A DNA stretch of 64,000 nt from Trueperella bernardiae (GTDB lineage: Bacteria; Actinomycetota; Actinomycetes; Actinomycetales; Actinomycetaceae): contig NZ_LNIZ01000001.1 in the NCBI RefSeq assembly GCF_001469025.1, positions 124,001-188,000 on the forward strand, read 5' to 3'. A program made the position numbers and the translations under genes. A model generated the notes under the pieces. It made no database searches. It was not told the DNA's origin and saw nothing but the letters and a program-made list of their open reading frames with translations. Positions 19,401 to 26,768 of the stretch are shown here, piece by piece. How positions within the stretch are numbered: position 1 is the stretch's first letter; each line of letters begins with the position of its first letter.

Positions 19401-20033
19401 CTCAACTTCGAGCGGGAGATGCTCGGCCTGTATGTCTCGGACCACCCGCTATCGGGCATGGAGAACTTCCTCAACCGCGCCGCGGACACCACGGTGGTTG
19501 ACCTGCTCGAATCAGACAACGTGCGTGACGGGCAGATGGTGACGATCGCGGGCCTCATATCCGCCGTTCAAACGAAGATCACGAAGAAGTCGGGCAAGGC
19601 GTGGGCGATCGCCACGATCGAGGACCGCACCGGCCCGATCGACGTCAACTTCTTCCCGGCCACCTATCAGCAGGTGTCTTCGATCCTGATCCCGGACGCG
19701 GTAGTCATCGTAGAGGCCCGGGCCCAGATCGAAGATGAGGGGCCGGTCAAGCTGTCTGCCAGGACGATGACCTTACCGCCGGCGGGCGAAATCGAGCTGG
19801 ACCACCCGATCGACATCAAGATCGACGAGCGGGCGTGTAGCGCGGTGAAAATGGATCAGCTGGCGGAGATCCTTGCCCGCTATCCGGGCCAGTCGCCGGT
19901 GCGTCTACACGTGTGGCGTGCCGCGCCGAACAAGACCGTGGTGGCCGAGGTTGCGAGCAACTTCTGGGTCTCCCCGGAGCCGTCGCTCTACACGGAGCTC
20001 AAGGTGCTACTCGGGCGGGACTGCGTGGTGTAG
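16491..20033 (+). CDS. dnaE: DNA polymerase III alpha subunit DnaE
   Basis: Replicative polymerase, 1,180 residues, the usual size of actinobacterial DnaE1. The PHP domain opens with HLHVHTDYSLLDGA, whose three His suggest an intact metal site and proofreading-type PHP. The polymerase acid cluster PDLDIDF is at residues 416-422, and RYPGQSPVRLHV-type OB/tau-binding regions lie at the end. An in-frame GTG at 16434 would add 19 residues without homology; the ATG at 16491 is chosen for its -10 hexamer 7 nt upstream and the family N-terminus. Confidence 0.96.
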   Translation: MAKNFAHLHVHTDYSLLDGAAKIGRLVKEVAALGQPAVAITDHGNLHGAYELYKAANGAGIKPIIGLEAYMTPGTSRHDKTRVFWGTEAQRKDDVSARGSYTHMTLLAETTEGMHNLFRMQSLASIEGTLGKAARIDRELLEKYHHGLIGTAGCPSGEIQTRLRLGQFDEALKAAGEFQDIFGKENFYFELMDHGLDIERRVKDDLLAIARQIGAPLLATNDSHYVTQDQSTVQDAMLALNSGSTLMDPDRFRFEGTGYYIRSSEDMWNSFGHLEGACENTLEIVERCNVHFDTTADGVNYMPKFPVPSGEDEKSWFVREVNDGLHRRYGDVIPDDVRKRADYEMDVILQMDFPGYFLVVSDYIRWARRHGIRVGPGRGSGAGSMVAYALEITQLDPIKHDLLFERFLNPERISMPDLDIDFDDSRRDEVIEYVEDKYGKDKVSQVVTFGTIKAKQSLKDASRVLGYPFEMGDRLTKAMPPSVMGKDIPVNDLFNKDHPRYAEAGEIRELIDNDPDCKKVYDLACGLEGMTRQTGMHACAVIMSSKPLTDVIPVMMRQQDGAILTQFEYPECEELGLIKMDFLGLSNLTVIEAALANIRVNGKDAPDIDAIPLDDPKTYELLARGDTLGIFQLDGAGMRTLLRQMKMDSFADISAVSALYRPGPMGANSHTNYALRKNGLQEKTPIHPELEEGLEDILGVTHGLIVFQEQVMRIAQKLAGFTLGQADILRKAMGKKKAEVLQQQFASFSQGMRDNGFSQESIDTLWDILLPFSSYAFNKSHSEAYALVSYQTAYLKSHFPAEFMAALLTSKMSDKTKVATYLAECRRMGIKVQVPDVNSSLADYTAVGDEIRVGLRAVRNVGANVVDGIIKAREEKGPFTSFQDFLDKIPLSACNKRSIECLIKAGGFDSLGECRRALVAIVEEAIDAVIPVKRNEAAGQFDLFGDLGVGGSDGFDVAIPDIPEWDKREKLNFEREMLGLYVSDHPLSGMENFLNRAADTTVVDLLESDNVRDGQMVTIAGLISAVQTKITKKSGKAWAIATIEDRTGPIDVNFFPATYQQVSSILIPDAVVIVEARAQIEDEGPVKLSARTMTLPPAGEIELDHPIDIKIDERACSAVKMDQLAEILARYPGQSPVRLHVWRAAPNKTVVAEVASNFWVSPEPSLYTELKVLLGRDCVV

Positions 20034-20243
20034 TTAGCCTTCGATCACCTTGGCGCGGTAGCCGCCGGCCTCGACCACGTCGCCAGCGGCGAGCTTGTGG
20101 GCGCGGCGGGTCTCCACCTGTCCGTTGACTGCAACCTCGCCGGCGGCGATGAGTTCGCTGGCGTGCCCGCCGGTTTCGGTAAGGTTGGCGAGCTTGAGGA
20201 ACTGGCTGAGCTTAATCGGCAGGCGTACGGGTATTTCTTCCAT
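20034..20243 (-). CDS. Small S4-domain RNA-binding protein
   Basis: 69 residues, essentially one S4 domain: LPIKLSQFLKLANLTETGGHASELIAAGEVAVNGQVETRRAHKL matches the YbcJ/RlbA-like stand-alone S4 proteins thought to bind rRNA or tRNA. It converges on dnaE with no gap between the two stop codons. GACAAT lies exactly 6 nt upstream of the ATG on this strand, so it is probably read from a leaderless mRNA. Confidence 0.85.
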   Translation of the reverse strand: MEEIPVRLPIKLSQFLKLANLTETGGHASELIAAGEVAVNGQVETRRAHKLAAGDVVEAGGYRAKVIEG

Positions 20244-20249
20244 GACTCT

Positions 20250-20255
20250 ATTGTC
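20250..20255 (-). promoter_or_regulatory. -10 element for the leaderless S4 protein
   Basis: On the minus strand GACAAT ends six bases before the ATG at 20243. The same hexamer and spacing occur before def. Confidence 0.45.
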
Positions 20256-20284
20256 TCACGGGCACGGCCCGAAGCCGGCCAGGG

Positions 20285-20794
20285 CTACGCCGCGGTGGGC
20301 GTGTTGCGGGTGCGCCGCCACACGAGGGCGAGGGCGGCGACGAGGAGGGCGAGCAGGGCCCAGGGCGAGCCCGTGGCCGCGCGGAAGGCGGCGGACCACA
20401 CGGCCCAGCCGATCGTGGTGTAGATGAGGGCCCAGGCGATCGCGCCCGGGATGCTCGCAATGGAGTAGCGCAGCCAGGGCATGGCGATGACCCCGGCGGA
20501 GAGCTGGATGAGAGTCTGGAGGCCTACCGTGACGAAGGAGAACGGGATCATCGGCCACCCGCGCCGGCGAAGTGCCGCGATCGCGTTCTGGGTGGAATCG
20601 GCGTGGACGCGGTTGTACATCCGCAGGCGCCAGCCGCCGTGCGGCCGGCCCCGCTTCGTGATGAAGGACCCCATGTAGCGGCCGAGCCAGTAGATCGCCT
20701 GCGAGCGGGAAAACGCGCCGAAAAGGAAAAAGAGGTACACGAAAGCCACCGGCCCGCTCCGGACGAATTCGGCGATCGCGTCAATAAGTCCCAC
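20285..20794 (-). CDS. DedA/VTT-domain membrane protein
   Basis: About 169 residues with four or five hydrophobic segments. The pattern of a membrane helix, YWLGRYMG, a basic loop, PMIPFSFVTVGLQTLIQLSAGVIAMPWLRYSIASIPGAIAWALIY fits the DedA (VTT) family of putative lipid or phosphate-lipid transporters. The frame allows a GTG at 20815, but the GTG at 20794 has TAGTGT 7 nt upstream and starts directly before the first helix, so it is preferred. Function is not settled for most family members. Confidence 0.75.
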   Translation of the reverse strand: MGLIDAIAEFVRSGPVAFVYLFFLFGAFSRSQAIYWLGRYMGSFITKRGRPHGGWRLRMYNRVHADSTQNAIAALRRRGWPMIPFSFVTVGLQTLIQLSAGVIAMPWLRYSIASIPGAIAWALIYTTIGWAVWSAAFRAATGSPWALLALLVAALALVWRRTRNTPTAA

Positions 20795-20801
20795 CAGGCC
20801 T

Positions 20802-20807
20802 ACACTA
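20802..20807 (-). promoter_or_regulatory. -10 element for the leaderless DedA gene
   Basis: On the minus strand TAGTGT ends seven bases before the GTG at 20794. Confidence 0.4.
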
Positions 20808-20834
20808 CGCGACACTCAGGGAAAAAGGAAAGTG

Positions 20835-21230
20835 TTAGCTGGCAGCGTCTTCCGCGCAATTAGCGCATAGGCCATAGATTTCGATGTCATGCGAAATGTC
20901 GGTGAAGCCGTGTTCCTTAGCGACACCCTTGGTTAGGTCCTCGAGCTGGGGGATGAAAAGCTCAACCGTGCGCCCGCAGCTGCGGCACAGGAGGTGATGG
21001 TGGTGGCCGTCGTCCTTGCAGTGGCGGAAGAGCTGGACGTCGGTGCCTTCCTGGCGTAACACGTCCACGCTTCCCTGCTCGGCGAGTGCCTGAAGGTTGC
21101 GGTAGACGGTGGCCAGCCCCACCTTCTCGCCGCGTTCGAGCAACAGCTCATGGATGCGCTGGGCGGGCAGGAATTCTTCCGTCTCTTCCAGCAAGGTGGC
21201 GATCGCGTTGCGCTGCCTAGTCATTCTCAT
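20835..21230 (-). CDS. zur: Zinc uptake regulator Zur (Fur family)
   Basis: 131-residue Fur-family repressor. The winged helix (residues 1-65) has the recognition region LATVYRNLQAL. The HHHH cluster at residues 76-79, CRSC at 82-85 and CANC at 122-125 are the regulatory and structural zinc sites. It is the last gene of the znuACB operon, which it most likely represses when zinc is plentiful. It has its own GGAGG ribosome site, and a TAGGAT upstream could provide a secondary promoter in the 20-bp gap after znuB. Confidence 0.9.
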   Translation of the reverse strand: MRMTRQRNAIATLLEETEEFLPAQRIHELLLERGEKVGLATVYRNLQALAEQGSVDVLRQEGTDVQLFRHCKDDGHHHHLLCRSCGRTVELFIPQLEDLTKGVAKEHGFTDISHDIEIYGLCANCAEDAAS

Positions 21231-21250
21231 GGGGAACCTCCGCCTCTATC

Positions 21251-22177
21251 CTAGCGTAGCGGCGCGGTGTCGCAGTCAACGTTGACCTTGACGTCGGGAG
21301 CGTGGTGGGGGTGCGGGTGGCGGTGCACATCGCGCTTGAGGGCCCGCATGACGAGGGGGCGCAACGCGACGACGATCGCGTACAGGCCCACCGCGAGCAC
21401 GACGATGGTGGCGCCGGGGGACCAGGGCTTGACGTAGGTGATGACGAGGCCGGCGACTGCCACGACCACCCCAATGGCCATAGCGGCCCGCATCGTGGTT
21501 TTGAACGAGCGGGAGAGCGTCTGGGCGATCGCCACCGGGATCACCATGAGTGCCGAGACGAGGAGCGCTCCCACGATCCGCATGGCCAGGGCCACGGTGA
21601 GAGCCGCCGTGACGGAGATGAGGATCGACAGCAGGCCGGTGGGCAGGCCCGACGCGCGAGCGAACTCCTCGTCGTGGCACAACGCGAAGAGCGCGGGGCG
21701 CAACCCGATCCCGACGGCGAGGATGACGATGGTCAGTCCGATCGTGAGGTAGGTGTCGGTCCTGGTGACGGTGGAGATGGAGCCGAAGAGGTAGGCGTTG
21801 AGGTTTGACGTCGTGCCCCCGGCGATGCCGATAAGGAGCACGCCGCCGGCGATGCCGCCGTAGAAAAGCATGGCGAGGGCGACGTCGCCCGAGGCGTGGC
21901 CGTGGGTGCGCATCCACTCGATGAGGAGGACGCCGACCACCGAGGCGATGATCGCGCCGGGGACGGCCCAGGCATCTTTGTCGATGGCGCCGGCGGCGCT
22001 GGCCGCGAGCCAGCCGAGGGCCACACCGGTGAGAGCCACGTGGCCGATCCCGTCCCCGAGTAGGGTGAGGCGTCGCTGGACGAGGTAGGTGCCGACCACC
22101 GGGGCGGCGAGCCCCACCAGGACCGCGACGATGAGGGCGCGCTGCATGAAGGTGGAGGAGAGCATGTCGACAATCAC
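21251..22177 (-). CDS. znuB: Zinc ABC transporter permease ZnuB
   Basis: 308 residues with about eight membrane helices of the ABC-3 (zinc/manganese) permease family: the N-terminal RALIVAVLVGLAAPVVGTYLVQRRLTLLGDGIGHVALTGVALG and the LLVSALMVIPVAIAQ cytoplasmic loop are diagnostic. The C-terminus ends in a His-rich tail (HRHPHPHHAPD), which may bind zinc near the membrane. It overlaps znuC by 4 bp. Confidence 0.93.
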   Translation of the reverse strand: MIVDMLSSTFMQRALIVAVLVGLAAPVVGTYLVQRRLTLLGDGIGHVALTGVALGWLAASAAGAIDKDAWAVPGAIIASVVGVLLIEWMRTHGHASGDVALAMLFYGGIAGGVLLIGIAGGTTSNLNAYLFGSISTVTRTDTYLTIGLTIVILAVGIGLRPALFALCHDEEFARASGLPTGLLSILISVTAALTVALAMRIVGALLVSALMVIPVAIAQTLSRSFKTTMRAAMAIGVVVAVAGLVITYVKPWSPGATIVVLAVGLYAIVVALRPLVMRALKRDVHRHPHPHHAPDVKVNVDCDTAPLR

Positions 22178-22962
22178 AGAGGGCCTCCAAGCCAGGGGGA
22201 TCGGTAGTGCGGGGCGTTGTCGCCGTGCTCGTGGACGTGGTCGTGCCCGGGCAGGGCGTGGTGGCCAGAGCCGTGGAGGTCAGCGATGTCGGTGGTGTGC
22301 TCGAGTACACGGCCGGCGTCGAGGATGAGCGCCTCGTCCACCAGCTCGCGGTATTCGTGGACCTCGTGCAAGACGAGGATGATCGTCTTGCCCTTGGCCT
22401 TCTCAGCCGCGAGCGTGGCGAGGATGGTTTCGCGCGAAGAGCTGTCGACGCCGGCAAAGGGCTCGTCGAGGATGAGCAGGTCCGGGTCGCGGACGAGGGC
22501 GCGGGCGGTGAGGATGCGCTGCTGTTGGCCGCCGGAGAAGGTCTGCACAGACTCGTTCGCGCGATCGGCCAGCCCGACTGTTTCGAGCGCGGCCATCGCG
22601 GCTTCCCGTCCGCCGCGCCGGGGGCGCAGGAGATTGCCGTACACAAGGCCGCCCATGACGGTCTCGAGCGCGGTAGCGGGAACGCCGGAGGTCGCCGTCG
22701 TGCGCTGGGGAGCAAATCCGATGCGGGCCCAGTCCACCTTGCGGCGCGCGGTGAGGTCCGTGCCGAACAGCGTGATCGTGCCCGCAGACGTGGGGATGGC
22801 CCCGACAAGCACACGCACAAGCGTGGACTTGCCGGAGCCATTCGCACCAAGCACGGCGAGGGTGCGGCCCTGGGCCAGCTCGAAGTCGATCCCTAACAGG
22901 ATGTGGGCCGATCCGAGCTGGACGTGCAGGCCACTCGCAGTAACTGCGGGCGTCATTAGCAC
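22174..22962 (-). CDS. znuC: Zinc ABC transporter ATP-binding protein ZnuC
   Basis: 262-residue ABC ATPase. Walker A GANGSGKST, signature FSGGQQQR, Walker B LLILDEPFAGVD and the switch His (LHEVHEY) are complete. The C-terminal extension GSGHHALPGHDHVHEHGDN is His-rich, unusual for the ATPase core and plausibly a zinc sensor or buffer. It overlaps the znuA stop by 7 bp and znuB by 4 bp. Confidence 0.93.
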   Translation of the reverse strand: MLMTPAVTASGLHVQLGSAHILLGIDFELAQGRTLAVLGANGSGKSTLVRVLVGAIPTSAGTITLFGTDLTARRKVDWARIGFAPQRTTATSGVPATALETVMGGLVYGNLLRPRRGGREAAMAALETVGLADRANESVQTFSGGQQQRILTARALVRDPDLLILDEPFAGVDSSSRETILATLAAEKAKGKTIILVLHEVHEYRELVDEALILDAGRVLEHTTDIADLHGSGHHALPGHDHVHEHGDNAPHYRSPWLGGPL

Positions 22963-23987
22963 CCCATGGACGTGCGCAGCAGTTCGATGTCGTGCTTCAT
23001 CACGTCGAGGTAATCCATGTTCGGGTCACGCTGGGTGGCGGCCGGGTCGAGGACGTCGGCCGTGAGGTTGAGGTCGTCGCCGATCGCCTTCGCGGTCTTC
23101 GTCTCGCCATCCGAGGTGGCGAAGACCGTGTCAATCTGGTGCTCGGTCACGAGCTCCTGGATCTCGCGGATGCGGGCCGGCGAGGGCTCAATCTCCGGGT
23201 CGAAACCGGCGATGCCGATCTGGTTGAGCCCGGCCTCAAGCGCGAGGTAAGAGAAGGCCTTGTGCGACACGAGGAAGGAATCCGTGCGGCACTGCGTAGC
23301 GTCGATCCCCTCGAGCTCGTCCAACAGGCCCTGCAGGTCGGCCTTGACGGCCTCGGCGTTCGCCTCGTAGGTGGCCTTGTTCGCCTCGTCCAGGTTGATG
23401 AGCTGCTGGGCGATCGTGTCCGCGGCGAGCATCATGCGGGCCGGATCGGTCCAGAAGTGCGGATCGTGCGTGCCGTGGTCGTGGCCGTCGCCGTCCTCGT
23501 GGTCCTGGTCATGGTCGTGATCGTGATCTTCGGCCTCGGCGTCGTGGTCATGGTCGTGATCGTGATCTTCGGCCTCGGCGTCGTGATCGTGGCCCTCGTG
23601 CGGGTCGGTGCCGAGCTCGGCGAAGGGCAGGAGGTTGACCGAATCGCCGATGTTGACGGCCGAGACGTCGGAGGCATCGATCGCGTCGTCGATGGCGGGG
23701 GAGAGCTTGGCGATGTAGAGCACGAGGTCGGCGTCCGACAGCTCGGAGACCTCCTTGGGGGACAGCTCGACGCCGTGGGCGTCGGCCCCGGGCGGGGTGA
23801 GGTCGGTGACAGCTACGTGCTCGCCGCCGATGCGCTCGGCCAGGTAGGTCAGCGGGTAGAAGGAGGTGGTGACCTTGAGGGCCGAGGAGTCGGCGCTATC
23901 GGTGCTGCCGGCATCGGGCGCGGAGGAACAGGCACTCAGCGCGAGGGCGCTGGCGAAGAACACGGAAGCAGTTTTTAACATCTTCAT
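22956..23987 (-). CDS. znuA: Zinc-binding lipoprotein ZnuA
   Basis: Surface substrate-binding lipoprotein, 343 residues. The signal peptide ends in the lipobox LSAC (Cys20). The cluster A-I metal-binding fold has His71 in DAHGVELSP, HDPHFWTDP after the loop, and SHKAFSYLA and a TSDGETKT segment later. Between residues 130 and 175 lies a His/Asp/Glu-rich flexible loop, encoded partly by a 39-bp tandem duplication. The ATG lies 7 nt after a GATAAT -10 element, so the message is probably leaderless. It heads the znuA-znuC-znuB-zur operon. Confidence 0.94.
   Translation of the reverse strand: MKMLKTASVFFASALALSACSSAPDAGSTDSADSSALKVTTSFYPLTYLAERIGGEHVAVTDLTPPGADAHGVELSPKEVSELSDADLVLYIAKLSPAIDDAIDASDVSAVNIGDSVNLLPFAELGTDPHEGHDHDAEAEDHDHDHDHDAEAEDHDHDHDQDHEDGDGHDHGTHDPHFWTDPARMMLAADTIAQQLINLDEANKATYEANAEAVKADLQGLLDELEGIDATQCRTDSFLVSHKAFSYLALEAGLNQIGIAGFDPEIEPSPARIREIQELVTEHQIDTVFATSDGETKTAKAIGDDLNLTADVLDPAATQRDPNMDYLDVMKHDIELLRTSMGC
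23510..23587 (-). repeat. Two tandem 39-bp repeats in the ZnuA His-rich loop
   Basis: Two almost identical 39-bp copies (23510-23548 and 23549-23587; only the last bases differ) encode a repeated 13-residue unit of HD pairs followed by AEAED. Copy number changes would keep the frame and alter the number of zinc-binding His. Confidence 0.85.
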
Positions 23988-23994
23988 GGGAACT

Positions 23995-24024
23995 ATTATC
24001 GGAGTATTTGAGAATGACAGTCAA
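23995..24024 (-). promoter_or_regulatory. znuA promoter with overlapping Fur/Zur-like operator
   Basis: On the minus strand TTGACT (24024-24019) and GATAAT (24000-23995) are 18 bp apart, and the ATG follows 7 nt later. The segment 24008-24024, TTGAGAATGACAGTCAA, has TTGA/TCAA ends and a GAGAATGA half resembling Fur-family boxes, and it covers the -35. Zur from the same operon is the obvious candidate ligand. Confidence 0.6.
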
Positions 24025-24078
24025 TCTCCGGTGATGCCTTCCACATGGGGCGAGGCCGTGGAAAGGGGGCGTTCACCA

Positions 24079-24170
24079 TAGAATAAAAGTGGACCTTCGT
24101 CTGGCCACCGGGTTTCCGGTGACCCGCAGCAGCCAGCTGCGGGGTGGTATTCCGCACCATCCAGGTGCGG
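24079..24170 (+). promoter_or_regulatory. glyS promoter and structured leader with three tandem hairpins
   Basis: TAGAAT at 24079-24084 is a likely -10, giving a leader of about 100 nt. It contains three perfect stem-loops in a row: 6 bp at 24106-24121 (CACCGG, loop GTTT), 8 bp at 24123-24143 (CCCGCAGC, loop AGCCA) and 7 bp at 24152-24170 (CCGCACC, loop ATCCA). The ribosome site AAAGGAG follows 5 nt later. GGGTGGTA between hairpins 2 and 3 recalls the T-box core, but no specifier stem was recognised and the discriminator-matching base does not fit tRNA-Gly. Confidence 0.5.
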
Positions 24171-24189
24171 CAAAGAAAGGAGCGAAACA

Positions 24190-25584
24190 GTGGCCAAGCA
24201 GGCACCTTCGCGTCTCGATCAAGCAATTTCCCTCGCCAAGCGGCGCGGCTTCGTCTTCCCCTCGGGTGAAATCTATGGCGGCACGCGCTCCGCGTGGGAT
24301 TACGGGCCGCTCGGCGTCGAGCTCAAGGAAAACATCAAGCGCCAGTGGTGGAAGCGGAACGTGCAGGGGCGCGCCGACGTCGTCGGCCTGGATTCCTCCA
24401 TCATTCTGCCGCGCCAGGTCTGGCACGCGTCCGGGCACGTGGACACGTTCTCGGACCCGCTGGTGGAGTGCCTCGAGTGCCACAAGCGCCTGCGTGAGGA
24501 CGAGCTCATCGAGCAGTACGCCGCCAAGAACGGCGTGGACGAGGCGGACGTGACGATGGCGGACGTGGCCTGCCCCAACTGTGGCAACCGCGGCAAGTGG
24601 ACTGAACCGCGCGCGTTTTCCGGCATGCTCAAGACCTTCCTCGGGCCGGTCGACGACGAGGCGGGGTTGCACTACCTGCGCCCGGAGACCGCCCAGGGCA
24701 TTTTTGTTAATTTCGCCAACGTCATGACGTCGGCGCGCGTGAAGCCCCCGTTCGGCATCGCCCAGACGGGCAAGTCCTTCCGCAACGAGATCACGCCGGG
24801 CAACTTCATCTTCCGCACCCGCGAGTTCGAGCAGATGGAGATCGAGTTCTTCGTCAAGCCGGGCGAGGACGAGGAATGGCACCAGGCGTGGATTGATGAG
24901 CGCCTGGCCTTCTACACCGACCTCGGCATTGATCCGGACAACCTGCGCCTCTACGAGCACCCGCAGGAGAAGCTCTCGCATTACTCCAAGCGGACGGTGG
25001 ACATCGAGTACCGCTTCGGCTTCCCGAACTCCGAGTTCGGCGAGCTCGAGGGGATTGCGAACCGTACGGACTTCGACCTCTCGGCCCACTCGGAGGCCTC
25101 GGGCAAGAAACTGGAGTACTTCGACCAGCAGTCCGGCGAGCGCTACACGCCGTACGTCATCGAGCCGTCGGCGGGCTTGACCCGCTCGCTTATGGCCTTC
25201 CTCGTGGAGGCCTACGCGGAGGACGAGGCGCCCAACACGAAGGGCGGCGTGGATAAGCGCGTTGTACTCAAGCTCGACCCGCGCCTGGCCCCCGTCAAGG
25301 TGGCCGTGCTTCCGCTCTCGCGTAAGGAGGAGCTGACGTCGGTGGCGAAAGACCTCGCGGCTGACCTGCGCAAGTACTGGAACGTCGAGTACGACGACGC
25401 CGGGGCCGTGGGCCGCCGCTACCGCCGCCAGGACGAGATCGGCACGCCGTACTGCGTGACGATCGACTTCGACTCCCTGGATGACAAGGCGGTGACGATC
25501 CGCGACCGCGACACGATGGAGCAGGTCCGCATCCCAATGGATGAGGTCAAGTCCTTCCTGTCTGAGAAGCTGGCGGGCTGTTAG
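24190..25584 (+). CDS. glyS: Glycyl-tRNA synthetase (homodimeric type)
   Basis: Class II synthetase of the alpha2 type, 464 residues. Motifs: [21 protein letters not shown] near the N-terminus, [15 protein letters not shown] (here [11 protein letters not shown]) for motif 2 region, [25 protein letters not shown], and the C-terminal anticodon-binding domain from about residue 355. A Cys pair set (CLECHKR...CPNCGNRG) suggests a zinc ribbon insertion. The GTG start has a strong AAAGGAG site 7 nt upstream and a structured leader. The downstream gene overlaps its stop by one base. Confidence 0.96.
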   Translation: MAKQAPSRLDQAISLAKRRGFVFPSGEIYGGTRSAWDYGPLGVELKENIKRQWWKRNVQGRADVVGLDSSIILPRQVWHASGHVDTFSDPLVECLECHKRLREDELIEQYAAKNGVDEADVTMADVACPNCGNRGKWTEPRAFSGMLKTFLGPVDDEAGLHYLRPETAQGIFVNFANVMTSARVKPPFGIAQTGKSFRNEITPGNFIFRTREFEQMEIEFFVKPGEDEEWHQAWIDERLAFYTDLGIDPDNLRLYEHPQEKLSHYSKRTVDIEYRFGFPNSEFGELEGIANRTDFDLSAHSEASGKKLEYFDQQSGERYTPYVIEPSAGLTRSLMAFLVEAYAEDEAPNTKGGVDKRVVLKLDPRLAPVKVAVLPLSRKEELTSVAKDLAADLRKYWNVEYDDAGAVGRRYRRQDEIGTPYCVTIDFDSLDDKAVTIRDRDTMEQVRIPMDEVKSFLSEKLAGC

Positions 25585-26768
25585 TGGGTAGCTCTCACGA
25601 CGGGGTGGGCCACGTGCACTCGCACGCGGCCCACCTTTCCATGGGCCCGCAGCAGCGCCGGAAGGTACGGCTGATCCTTGCGGCGATCGTGGTGCCGCTC
25701 GCGGTGGCCACCCTCGTTGGCCTGGTGTGGTTGTGGCCGCGGGGTGAGACCCCGGTGGGTTCGGTGGAGCTCAACTATTCCGGTTCGTCGACTGCGATCG
25801 GCACGGTCACGTCGATCGGCGCGATGGACGAGGTGGGCCAGTACCCGGTCACGATGGTGGTGGACGGGGTGGAGGTGCCGGTCCACGTGCCGTTCGAGGT
25901 GGTGGGCAACGGGCTGGACGTGGGCGATAAGATTAAGGCCCTGTTCAATCCCGGCGCGGTGGAGTTTGGCTCTCCCTATATCTTTGTGGACTTCGTGCGC
26001 GACGTGCCGTTGTCGGCGCTGGTGGCGCTTTACGTCATCGTCGTGGTGGCGGTGGCCCGCTGGAAGGGGCTCGCGGCGCTGTTAGGCCTGACCGCCTCGC
26101 TCGCGGTGGTGGGCACTTTCATGTTGCCGGCTCTCATGGTGGGTACTGCCCCGCTGGCCGTCATCGTGGTGGGGGCATCGGCGATGATGTTCGCCTCCAT
26201 TTACTTCGCCCACGGGGTCTCGATCCGTACCACGACGGCGGTGCTTGGCACCTTTGCCGGCCTGCTCATTACGGGTGTTCTGGCGGCGGTGTCGGTGCGG
26301 GCGAATAACCTCACGGGCACGCTGTCGGACGACGCGATTTCGCTGGCCGGGCAGCTGACCTACCTCAACATGAGCGACATCCTGCTGTGCGGGATCATCC
26401 TGGCTGGCCTGGGCGCGCTTAACGACGTGACGATCACGCAGGTCTCCACCGTGTGGGAGTTGCAGGCGGCGAACGCGGCGGCGAGCCGTGCGAAGGTGTT
26501 CAGCCAGGCGATGGTGATCGGCCGCGACCACATTGCCTCCACTGTCTACACCCTCGCCTTCGCCTACGTGGGCACCTCGCTGCCGCTCCTCATGAGCGCG
26601 GCGCTGGTCAACCGCGGGGTGCTCGACCTGTTCACGGTGGGCCAGATCGCTGAGGAGATCGTCCGTACGCTCGTTGCCTCGATCGGCCTGGTGCTCGCCA
26701 TCCCGATGACCACGGCGATCGCCACCCTGCTTGCGCCCATTGCGCCCTCGCGGAAGGCGGACGCATGA
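25584..26768 (+). CDS. YibE/F family membrane protein
   Basis: 394 residues: a His-containing cytoplasmic N-terminus (HDGVGHVHSHAAH), a first membrane helix (RLILAAIVVPLAVATLVGLVWLW), a soluble extracytoplasmic domain to about residue 135, then seven or so helices with the family motifs HGVSIRTTTAVLGTF and LGALNDVTITQVSTVWEL. YibE/F proteins are of unknown function. The GTG start overlaps the glyS stop by one base, and the end overlaps dusB by 4 bp, so it is in the glyS operon. Confidence 0.88.
   Translation: MGSSHDGVGHVHSHAAHLSMGPQQRRKVRLILAAIVVPLAVATLVGLVWLWPRGETPVGSVELNYSGSSTAIGTVTSIGAMDEVGQYPVTMVVDGVEVPVHVPFEVVGNGLDVGDKIKALFNPGAVEFGSPYIFVDFVRDVPLSALVALYVIVVVAVARWKGLAALLGLTASLAVVGTFMLPALMVGTAPLAVIVVGASAMMFASIYFAHGVSIRTTTAVLGTFAGLLITGVLAAVSVRANNLTGTLSDDAISLAGQLTYLNMSDILLCGIILAGLGALNDVTITQVSTVWELQAANAAASRAKVFSQAMVIGRDHIASTVYTLAFAYVGTSLPLLMSAALVNRGVLDLFTVGQIAEEIVRTLVASIGLVLAIPMTTAIATLLAPIAPSRKADA

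Noticed and set aside
24123-24189. Classical T-box riboswitch before glyS
   Set aside because: Only the GGGTGGTA core resembles one. No stem I with a Gly specifier was found, and the leader is too short.
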